This document shows positions 29,828 to 37,379 of a stretch of 64,000 bases of DNA, in pieces. A program made the translations under genes and the position numbers. Within the stretch, counting starts at the first letter, position 1. Every line of letters begins with the position of its first letter. The notes below the pieces were generated by a model that had not been told where the DNA came from, did not search any database, and saw only the letters and a program-made list of their open reading frames with translations. This DNA is from Methylobacterium sp. Leaf104 (GTDB lineage Bacteria > Pseudomonadota > Alphaproteobacteria > Rhizobiales > Beijerinckiaceae): the NCBI RefSeq assembly GCF_001422885.1, contig NZ_LMMZ01000001.1:310753-374752 (forward strand), read 5' to 3'.

Positions 29828-30450
29828 GGCCTAAGTTCACTTTCGTTGTGTGATGTCCCACCGCGCTTGAAATTTTGGCGGGACGTTGATGATGCTGGCG
29901 CAGGCCCTGGCAGGGGTCGCGCCGATGGAAAGGCCCTCGTCCAGGCTCCCGCCGGGCGGGGGGCTTTCTTCTTGTCCGCCCGTGCGCGGCGCCCCCTCCT
30001 TTCGAAGATCGACGCCGGCCTCGACCGGTTCGTCCCGCGATGCCCTGGCCAGGGCCCCTGCACCGCTTCGAGACCTGCTCGCCGGCTTCGGGAGCCGCTC
30101 CGCAAGATCTGGCAGAATAGCTAGGGGTGAGGTTTGACCAAGTCCAGAGGCGATGTTCGAGAAAATCGAGTCAGGTCGGCAGCTTAGATCGAGGCTCGCG
30201 CGATATTAGGCTTTTCGTGTCAAGTCTTGACGCTCCATGGATACTTGCTCTGATCCTTTGAAGGGGGCCTTGGTTCCCCGCTGCTATCCTTGCGTCGGAA
30301 GCAGGCCTTGGCGTCAGAAGCCAGCTGCGAGCAAGGAGTTGGTTGCCACCCTGCCTCGTGTGGCCGGTCGCCAAGCTAACGGAATGCAATCCTTGCGATC
30401 CTTGACGCCGGCCCGCCGTTCCGCGGGGGTCCAACCGGCCGGCCAGGCCC
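29828..30450. other. Gap with a GTCAAG palindrome
   Basis: A 623-base stretch without a convincing gene. It contains the palindrome GTCAAG-T-CTTGAC (30219-30231), a possible operator, and AT-richer sequence around 30130-30240. Open frames here lack homology and good start sites. Confidence 0.4.
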
Positions 30451-32475
30451 TCATGTCGGGCAGGTGCGGGTGCCGTCAGAGCTGTGGATATTTCCTGGCC
30501 GGCCCTCCGCGATCACTCTGCGGACCTCGTCGCCGCCGAGAATGCGGGCCTGGACGAGCCGGTCGGCCAGTGTTTCGACGAGGTCACCGTTGGCTCTGAC
30601 GAACGCGAGGGCCCGCGCGTAGAGCTCGCTCAGGTGGTCATCGACGAGGACACCAAAACGCTCGCTATGGCGGAGGTGATCGAGTGCCTGATTTTGGCTG
30701 CCACGGAAGGCTAGCCGATCACCCAGCGACCAGGAGTAGTGCAGGGACGCGATCATCGTGGTGGCGATGCCCATGTCGGATGACGGGCCGCCCGAGGCGC
30801 CGGCGGTCGGCACGCCGTAGACCTCGTCGGCCGCCCGTCCGCAGAGGACGGTGACGACGAAAGCCTCGATCTCGGCCCTGGACATGGGCTCGGTGCGGTT
30901 GATTTGCGCCCGTGTGCGGCCGGCGAAGGAGCCGTGGGCGATGATCGAGACGTGCTCGACGCGTGAAACGCCGAGCCTTTCCCCGGCGACCGCATGCGCC
31001 ACCTCGTGAAGCGCGACGGCCCTGAGATGCTCCGGGCTGCGTGTCTCGGCCGGCAGGGCCTTCGAGACGAGGTCGGCCATCTCGACCGGCCTGCGGGCGA
31101 GCAGGGCGTCGGCGCGCGCGGCACGGACCCAGGCGGCGGCCTCGGCCCCGGTGGCGCCCGTGGTTGCCATGGCGAGCGGCCGCAGGTCCGCGCCTTCCAG
31201 GTCGGTTCCGAGATGCTGCCTGACGATGGCGGCGAGGTCGTCGGTCGTCGGCGGCTGCAGGTGGATGATCCGGTCGAGGCGACCCGGTCGCGACAGCGCT
31301 GGATCGCAGTGCTCGGCATGGTTGGTGCAGCCGATGACGACGAGCCGGGCGGTCTGGCCGGAGACGGCGGACGACAGGGCCAGCAGCACCGAATGGATCA
31401 AGGGGGCCCAATAATCACGATGCCGGGGGTCGAGGTGCTCGCGGGACGGGAGCCCGTCCAATTCGTCCAGGAGGACGACTGCGATGCCTCCACGCGCGGC
31501 GGCGGCCGCCTCGCGCCAGACGTTCTCGGCGCGCACGATGATGTCCCCGAGGTAGCCCGAGCCCCCCTGACCGAACCAGCCGGCCACGCTGGTGGGGATC
31601 AAGGGCGCCTGGAGGCTCTTGGCGACCGAGCGCGCGAAGCTGGTCTTGCCGAGGCCCGGCGGCGAGGCCAGGATGACCCCACGCGAGGACACCTCGTTCC
31701 ACTGGATGCGACCTTCGCGGAAGGCTTGCACCTCGTCGACGAGGCGAAGGGCCCATGCCTTGGCCTCGCCGTAGCCCGCCAGGTCTGCGACGTGCGGAAC
31801 GTCGTCGAGGCCGGCGTCTGGCGCCGTCGCCGTCAGCGCCGCCCGTTCCAGCCGTCGCATGACCTCGTCGGTCGTGGAGCCGCGACGGATGCAGGCGAGG
31901 AGGACGCTGAGGGGCAGGTCGGTGGCGCCGTCGGGGAGGCGCCGGACCCTGCGGCCGGTGACCTGGGCGACCACGGTGCGGAGGACCTTGTCCGGCACAG
32001 ACGCGAAGGCGAGGTCGATATCGGCGTTCGCCACGAGGTTCGCGGGCAGGTAGCGTTCCGGGTCCTGGCTCACGCCCGCAAGGCAATGCCCGGCGCTGAG
32101 GATGTCGGCGACCTCGGCCTGGCCGGCATCGGCGCGGTGCCCCGACTTCGACGTTCCGTCATGGGCCTTCACGTCGGCCCACGTGGAGAATTGCTGCAGG
32201 GCGCGGCTGACGGGCTTGACCCAGTCGCGGTCCGGCACCCTTACGACGAGCGCGACCCCGGCGTGCCCCCGGAGGAGGGCGAGGTCGGCCGGCGCGAAGA
32301 GGTGCCTCAGCACGGCTAGTGCGAGGATCGTGCCGACCCTCTGGTGGCGGCTCTCGTAGTCGACGCCGTCGGCCGGCGGGAAGGCGGCGTCGATGTCCTC
32401 GGCGGCTTCGGCCTCCTTGGCGATGCGCCGGGCGTGGTCGAGCAGGCTCTTGGGGCTCTTCTTGAGATCGGTCAT
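30451..32475 (-). CDS. Soluble FtsH-like AAA+ zinc protease
   Basis: A 674-residue protein that combines an AAA+ ATPase with an M41-type peptidase. Walker A is SPPGLGKT (271-278), Walker B VVLLDELD (333-340), second region of homology TNHAEHCDPALSRPGRLDR. The zinc site is HEVAH (490-494), with a third-ligand region SSDMGIATTM further on. Unlike FtsH there is no membrane anchor; the N-terminal 230 residues are an unknown helical domain. It probably degrades a specific protein in the cytosol. Similar ATPase-proteases occur in rhizobial islands; a role in element regulation or host conflict is inference. A hairpin directly precedes its ATG. Confidence 0.85.
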   Translation of the reverse strand: MTDLKKSPKSLLDHARRIAKEAEAAEDIDAAFPPADGVDYESRHQRVGTILALAVLRHLFAPADLALLRGHAGVALVVRVPDRDWVKPVSRALQQFSTWADVKAHDGTSKSGHRADAGQAEVADILSAGHCLAGVSQDPERYLPANLVANADIDLAFASVPDKVLRTVVAQVTGRRVRRLPDGATDLPLSVLLACIRRGSTTDEVMRRLERAALTATAPDAGLDDVPHVADLAGYGEAKAWALRLVDEVQAFREGRIQWNEVSSRGVILASPPGLGKTSFARSVAKSLQAPLIPTSVAGWFGQGGSGYLGDIIVRAENVWREAAAAARGGIAVVLLDELDGLPSREHLDPRHRDYWAPLIHSVLLALSSAVSGQTARLVVIGCTNHAEHCDPALSRPGRLDRIIHLQPPTTDDLAAIVRQHLGTDLEGADLRPLAMATTGATGAEAAAWVRAARADALLARRPVEMADLVSKALPAETRSPEHLRAVALHEVAHAVAGERLGVSRVEHVSIIAHGSFAGRTRAQINRTEPMSRAEIEAFVVTVLCGRAADEVYGVPTAGASGGPSSDMGIATTMIASLHYSWSLGDRLAFRGSQNQALDHLRHSERFGVLVDDHLSELYARALAFVRANGDLVETLADRLVQARILGGDEVRRVIAEGRPGNIHSSDGTRTCPT

Positions 32476-32511
32476 GGCGGCCTCGTCGGGCCGCCGCGCG
32501 CGTTGCGCCGG

Positions 32512-32607
32512 TCAGGCCCCGGGATGGGTGTCGGAAAGGGGTGTGGGACGTAGGCACGGCGAGCGTTTGGGCTGGCCGGCCGAGCGCGGTATCCGGAAGT
32601 CGGTCAT
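32512..32607 (-). CDS. Possible 31-residue peptide
   Basis: A short frame starting MTDFRIPRSAGQPKRS and ending TGA at 32512. It has a GAGGA element ten bases before ATG and lies in the gap between two minus-strand genes. It could be a leader peptide of the FtsH-like gene. No homology is claimed. Confidence 0.3.
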   Translation of the reverse strand: MTDFRIPRSAGQPKRSPCLRPTPLSDTHPGA

Positions 32608-32628
32608 GGCGATGTCCTCGCGGAAAGG

Positions 32629-32898
32629 TCAGCCTTCGGGAAGGTCGGCGCCCTCGGTGGGGCGGCGCCGGCCCCAGGGCGTGACGGCGATGTCGGTGGG
32701 CCGGGAGCCGGTGCGCTCGGCGACGCGGCGGCCGCGGGCCTCGGCCTCGGCGTGGGCGGCGCGCGCCAACGCCATGATGGCGTCGTGGATCGCGGCCCGG
32801 AAGACCGGCTCATGGAATTCCCTCATGAGGAACAGCCGGCGGAAAAGCTCTCCGACGAGGTCGTCGGCCGAGCGTGCGTCGTCGTTGGGATGTGTCAT
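32629..32898 (-). CDS. Small hypothetical protein
   Basis: An 89-residue protein from ATG 32898 (MTHPNDDARSADDLVGELF). A helical first half is followed by an arginine-rich tail. No domain is recognised. Its start region shares a 15-base identical stretch and a hairpin with the start of the FtsH-like gene downstream, suggesting shared translational control. Confidence 0.5.
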   Translation of the reverse strand: MTHPNDDARSADDLVGELFRRLFLMREFHEPVFRAAIHDAIMALARAAHAEAEARGRRVAERTGSRPTDIAVTPWGRRRPTEGADLPEG

Positions 32899-33339
32899 GG
32901 CGGCCTCGGACACGGGCCGCCGGCGCTGGATGCGCGCCGTCTAGGCCCGGGCGATGGGAGGGGTGGGAAACGCGGCGCTGCCGAGCGGCAGGCGGGGTTT
33001 CCGTATGAGGCGGGCCAGGGTCACGACGAAGTCTCTGTTCGGCAGGGTGCTGTAGGCACCGGCTTCGGGATTCACATTGAATCGAAGTACACGGACGTCA
33101 AGGCCAGGGTTTCGGATGGAGCTTGCAACTCAGTATTCTCAGCTGATGACGCTGTGGATGCCTGGGGAAGAAACCCCCGACTTTCGAGTAATTTTCGGAT
33201 GCCCTGGTCGACGGCCTGCAACCCCCTGAGGGTGCCGTGGTTAACGGGCCCGTCGGCGATCCGGTACGCCTCCCCGTCTTGCCGATAATTTTAACGGCTC
33301 CCGTCCAGGCTGCCTCCGCAAGTGGAGGAGGATGGCACG
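32899..33339. other. Divergent intergenic gap
   Basis: About 440 bases between a minus-strand and a plus-strand gene. AT content rises near 33080-33160, where promoters may lie. I see no gene or clear site apart from the ribosome binding site GGAGGAGG at 33324-33331. Confidence 0.4.
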
Positions 33340-33732
33340 ATGGAATGGCAGCGGCGGGTGACCGAGATGGGCGTGCGCATCAAGAACGACGATGATGCCG
33401 GCAGGAAGGGGACCCTGAAGGCCATCGAGCTCTCTGATGTGCTCTGGGCGGCTTGGTCGGACGATGGGCGGACCCCGCGGATCAGGGTCATCCGCGGCCG
33501 GAACCTCACCGGCAAGCATCTCCGCCACGGCGTCCTGCTCGTCGAGAACGAGACGTCCGCGCTCCAGATTGCCGAGAGCCATGGCGACGCGATCCCGACG
33601 ATGGCCGACGGCAGGACGCTCGATGTCCCGGAGCCGGCCGTGCCGCAAACGCTCATCGACGCGGTGATGTCGGACCTTGTGTTGCTGTTCGACGGGATCG
33701 AGATGGATTTCTACCCCGATCTGGAAGCCTGA
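33340..33732 (+). CDS. Hypothetical protein
   Basis: A 130-residue acidic protein (MEWQRRVTEMGVRIKND) with no recognised domain. ATG at 33340 is chosen because GGAGGAGG lies eight bases upstream; a GTG at 33322 would overlap that site. It converges on the phosphoesterase pair, 13 bases away. Confidence 0.6.
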   Translation: MEWQRRVTEMGVRIKNDDDAGRKGTLKAIELSDVLWAAWSDDGRTPRIRVIRGRNLTGKHLRHGVLLVENETSALQIAESHGDAIPTMADGRTLDVPEPAVPQTLIDAVMSDLVLLFDGIEMDFYPDLEA

Positions 33733-33745
33733 GGGCGACCGCCCA

Positions 33746-34546
33746 TCAGACCTCGACGACCATGTCGGCCAGGAACCCCGTGTCCTCGTCGATGTGGCCG
33801 CGGGCGTTGCAGACGATGCGGGTCCGGCCGACCCGGGAGTCGGCGTGATGGTGGAGGTGGCCGTGCACCCACAAGTCCGGCCCGCGCTCTTCGATCATGC
33901 CCGACAGGTCCGATGCATCGCACCAAGCAAGGTGGGCATGCCGTGATGGCAGGCTGTCAGGGTGTGGGGCATGGTGCGTGACCACCACGGTGGGGCCGTC
34001 ATGGGCCTCGGCGAGCCCGGCGTCGAGGAAGGCCCGCGTCGCCCGGTGCATGGCCAGCACGACCTCCGGGTCGATCCGGTGCCGTGAGCTCGGCCCGGTG
34101 CGGATGCGGCGGTAGTCGACCATCCCGTCCCGACCCTGGGCGCTGCGCATGCCGTGCGTCAGACCGAACGAACCGAGCCGGAAGTCGGTCCAGAGCGTGC
34201 CGCCCAGGAACCGGACCGATCCGAGCATCGCCTCGTTGTCCATCAGCAGCGTGATGCCGTGCGCGGCGGCCCGGTCGCGCCCTCGCGCGATCTGGTCGTG
34301 GATCGTGTAGCGCTCCTCGCCGCGGTCCCACCAGAAGTCGTGGTTGCCGGGCACGTAGACGACCGGGACGCCGGGCAGTCGCTCGCTGAGCCAGTCGAGG
34401 GCCCGCAGGAGGGGCATGTGGACGTCGCCCGCGACCACGGCCACGTCGAAGCCGCCGGCCGGCGTATGGGCGGCGGGGTCCCAGGCGTTCTCGGGGCAGT
34501 CCTGGTGCAGGTCCGAGAAAACCCAGAGGCGTTGGGGCGCGGTCAT
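33746..34546 (-). CDS. Calcineurin-type metallophosphoesterase
   Basis: A 266-residue hydrolase with the five metal-binding motifs of the family: FSDLHQD, VVAGDVH, YVPGNHDFWWD, VVTHHAPHPDS and WVHGHLHHHAD. These should bind two metal ions and cleave phosphoester bonds; the substrate (nucleotide, RNA/DNA end or protein) is unknown. Its ATG overlaps the stop of the next phosphoesterase gene (ATGA), so the two are translationally coupled. Confidence 0.88.
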   Translation of the reverse strand: MTAPQRLWVFSDLHQDCPENAWDPAAHTPAGGFDVAVVAGDVHMPLLRALDWLSERLPGVPVVYVPGNHDFWWDRGEERYTIHDQIARGRDRAAAHGITLLMDNEAMLGSVRFLGGTLWTDFRLGSFGLTHGMRSAQGRDGMVDYRRIRTGPSSRHRIDPEVVLAMHRATRAFLDAGLAEAHDGPTVVVTHHAPHPDSLPSRHAHLAWCDASDLSGMIEERGPDLWVHGHLHHHADSRVGRTRIVCNARGHIDEDTGFLADMVVEV

Positions 34547-35091
34547 GGCTCGCCTCCCGCGGCCACGACGTTCTGGGCGAGGCGCACGCGGATCTCGTCG
34601 AGGGTCACCGGCCTGAAGTCGAAGCAATCGACGCCGACGTCGGTGCTCGTCGCCGTGCCGGGCAGGCTGCCGTGCGAATGTCCGTAGAGGTGGAGGTCGC
34701 CGTAGTGCCGGCGCGGCCAGACAAGATGGGCGTAATGCGAGCAAAACACGCCCGTGGTCGAGCCGTCGGCAATCCTAACAACGACGCGGGCGACGTCGAC
34801 GATGCCGTCCCAGGGTAGGCGCGCGCCGATCCGGTCGTGGTTGCCACGGATTAGGAAGCGTTGCCGACCCGCCAGACGCTCGAAGACCGAGCGCGCGTAG
34901 TCCTCTGAGCAGCGGTAGCAGAAGTCGCCGAGGTGCCAGACGGTGTCGCCCGGACCGACGACCCCGTTCCAGTTCGCGATCAGGGCCTCGTCGTGCGCCT
35001 CGATGGAGGCGAACGGACGGGGGATCTGCATCCGGTCGGTGACGATGTGCGCGTGGCCGAAATGAGTGTCGGAAACGAAGAGCGTGGTCAC
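34543..35091 (-). CDS. Second metallophosphoesterase, coupled to the first
   Basis: A 182-residue hydrolase with motifs FVSDTHFGHAHI, WHLGDFCYR, LIRGNHDRIG, FCSHYAH and LYGHSHGSLPG. This resembles the small YfcE/phage-type phosphoesterases. GTG at 35091 is preferred because GGAGG lies five bases upstream; a longer in-frame start adds residues without homology. It is the first gene of a two-gene operon; the two enzymes differ in size and are not simple duplicates. Confidence 0.85.
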   Translation of the reverse strand: MTTLFVSDTHFGHAHIVTDRMQIPRPFASIEAHDEALIANWNGVVGPGDTVWHLGDFCYRCSEDYARSVFERLAGRQRFLIRGNHDRIGARLPWDGIVDVARVVVRIADGSTTGVFCSHYAHLVWPRRHYGDLHLYGHSHGSLPGTATSTDVGVDCFDFRPVTLDEIRVRLAQNVVAAGGEP

Positions 35092-35622
35092 GGAAGCCTC
35101 CAGGAAAAGGAGGCTCGCGCACGCGTCGGCACTCCGGATCAGTCGGTCGGGTGTTGGCTCGCGCGTATCATCGTGGGGCTCCTCGAAGGGCTGCGAAGGT
35201 GACCTGGCCGGTGCCGATAGGCAAGGCTGGAGGCACGGATCCACAGCCTCCCGAGCCGAACATCGGGTCGGGGTTCGCTCGCGTCCGAGCGTCCACGATG
35301 GCGGGGGGATTCGCGACTCCTAGGTCGGGTAACGGGAAGCGCTATGCGATACCATGCGCGCGATTGAACCAACCCCTCAACATGACCAGTCGACGCCGTT
35401 CGTCCTGATCACGGCTTCCAAGGCGCGGAGCACCGGACGCAGCCAAGATTGGTTCCGGTGCACCCATAGGGCGATGGCCGTGAGGCGGCCGGCGAAGGTT
35501 GGCCTGCTCGGCCTGGTGTTCGGCGTCGGGGTCGACATGACGGGATCCGTAAGGCGGCTGCCGGGATGGCAAGGCCGATGCGCGGATGGTCGAGCACGAG
35601 GCGTGTCCCGATCTAGGCCACG

Positions 35623-35677
35623 TTATGCAGGAGCAACATTTTGGGTTATGCAGAACGCCCGATCTTGAACTTATGCA
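35623..35677 (+). promoter_or_regulatory. Three TTATGCA repeats upstream of the 477-residue gene
   Basis: TTATGCA occurs at 35623-35629, 35646-35652 and 35671-35677; the last extends to the palindrome TTATGCATAA. Spacings of 23 and 25 bases put the copies roughly on one face of the helix. The array lies 68-122 bases before the ATG at 35745 and is a likely operator. The rest of 35092-35622 shows no supported gene. Confidence 0.5.
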
Positions 35678-35744
35678 TAATCAGAATGCGGTTCGGGCTG
35701 TCGTGGCGCACGCTTCGTTCCTCAACAGACGAGGATGTCCGACG

Positions 35745-37178
35745 ATGGCGACCGACCAGACCAAGACCGTGAGGGCATTGATGGACCGTGCCCTGGAAGC
35801 CGCCAGCCCCTCTGCGCTGCTCGCCCTGGCGGCCGAGATGACGAAGCCGAAGAGTTCCTGGAAGGGCCAGCGCAAGCTATCCAGGGAACAGGCGCTGGCG
35901 GCCACGCGGGCCGTGACCTCGATGCTCAACCAGTTCGAGCTCCTGCCGACGAAGGTGCTGGTCGGGGCGGGCCGTGCCAGCCACCCGAGCGCGACGGGCA
36001 GGTTCTACCTGACACCCATCGAGATGTCGGGCGGAAAGGTCACGAAGCGCCTCGCCACGGGCATCGGCGCGCATGTGGACCACGTGAGGGCCATCGCACG
36101 CCATGCCCGGGCGGCCGGGAGGCCGGTCGACGAGGCGGTGCTATTCGACGAACTGGCCGCTGCCGTCGGGGCCTTCCTAGAGCCTTTCCGCCGCGAGCCC
36201 GAACTCGAACCCGACGCGGAGCTTGCCGAGGACATCAACCGGATCGGGGAACACCTCTCGAACCCCCGCCGCACCTTCGAACTCGCCAGGTTCTTCGCCG
36301 AGGCGCGCCGGCAGGCTCTCGGTTTCGACGAGAAGGCCGGCGAGATGGTCTTCCACGGCCCCGCCGCCCACTTGCACGACGACGGCAACACCCCGGCGAT
36401 CCCGTTGCTGACCCGGATGGTGGCCTATGCCGAGGCCGCCATCTCCCGGGGGGAGTGGGAGGAGGATACGGGGAGCATCCTGTCGTTCGCGAGACCCAAG
36501 CTCACGCCGCTCGGGCGCACCCACTGCGTCATCTGCCAAGAGGTCGGCCTCGGGGTCGTTGCCGATCCCGACAGGAGGGGTAGCCTTCGGATGGTCTTCA
36601 CCCTGGACCCCGTGACCTACGTCGGCGAACCGGGTCCGCCCGCGGCGGGCAAGGACTGGGACAAGGCGGGCTATTCCAGGTTCCTGAGGTTCGGCGCCTA
36701 CCCGACTCCCGCCGACGTCGACCGCCTCGCCGACGGTGGCTACCACTTCGAGGCGGGCATGCCCGAGCGGTACGAGTGCGAGGACTTCAGGACCTTCTAC
36801 GCCCAGGTCGTGGCGGATGATGACCCCGGTGACCACGAACGACTCTGGATGCGGCGCCACCTGCCGGTGACGCCGGAGACGTGCCGGCTGCTGCTGGTCG
36901 ACGACGACCGGACCGCGTTCGACCTGTGGCGGACCTTCGCCGAGATCCCGGAGCGCACGGTCCTGCCGCGGGATGCCGAGGACGATGCCGGCGTGGTGTC
37001 CAGATCCGTGCGGGCGAGGTTCTCGGCGCTGCTCTACGCCGACGCCTCGCCCACGGTCGCGGGGCTGCTTGGAACAGAGGCGAAACGGCGGACCGATGCG
37101 CTGGAAGAGTTCGTGTCGAAGGCGGCCACCGGGCTGAAGCGCCGCAAGCTGCAGTTCAGGGCGCGCATGCGGCGGTGA
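35745..37178 (+). CDS. Unknown protein upstream of the Argonaute operon
   Basis: A 477-residue protein from ATG 35745 (MATDQTKTVRALMDRALEAA). It is soluble, with a helical N-terminal half and a C-terminal part containing HCVICQEVG, an aspartate-rich LLLVDDDRT segment and a basic tail GLKRRKLQFRARMRR. I recognise no family. It is read in the same direction as the Argonaute gene, 201 bases upstream of it, so it may be an accessory gene of that system or an unrelated cargo gene. Confidence 0.65.
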   Translation: MATDQTKTVRALMDRALEAASPSALLALAAEMTKPKSSWKGQRKLSREQALAATRAVTSMLNQFELLPTKVLVGAGRASHPSATGRFYLTPIEMSGGKVTKRLATGIGAHVDHVRAIARHARAAGRPVDEAVLFDELAAAVGAFLEPFRREPELEPDAELAEDINRIGEHLSNPRRTFELARFFAEARRQALGFDEKAGEMVFHGPAAHLHDDGNTPAIPLLTRMVAYAEAAISRGEWEEDTGSILSFARPKLTPLGRTHCVICQEVGLGVVADPDRRGSLRMVFTLDPVTYVGEPGPPAAGKDWDKAGYSRFLRFGAYPTPADVDRLADGGYHFEAGMPERYECEDFRTFYAQVVADDDPGDHERLWMRRHLPVTPETCRLLLVDDDRTAFDLWRTFAEIPERTVLPRDAEDDAGVVSRSVRARFSALLYADASPTVAGLLGTEAKRRTDALEEFVSKAATGLKRRKLQFRARMRR

Positions 37179-37379
37179 CACGATGGGGCGGCAGGACCGT
37201 CGCCCTTCCCATTTGCCCACGGATCCCGCAGCCTCGACCGAATCGTGTGTCTCAGCCCTTCCGGCCAGGACGTAACGGGGCAGGCCGGGCTGCGGCGCCC
37301 GGCGGGCATAGGCTGTGGATGGCGGTTCGCGACGGCGGGCGGCGCATCGGCATGCCAAGGCCGTGGCGTATGGTCGAGC

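Noticed and set aside
30484..30714. A 76-codon plus-strand frame at the 3' end of the FtsH-like gene
   Set aside because: It is antisense to the C-terminal coding region and has no independent support.
35354..35668. Open frames on both strands between the phosphoesterases and the 477-residue gene
   Set aside because: They overlap each other, have no homology, and one runs through the TTATGCA operator array.
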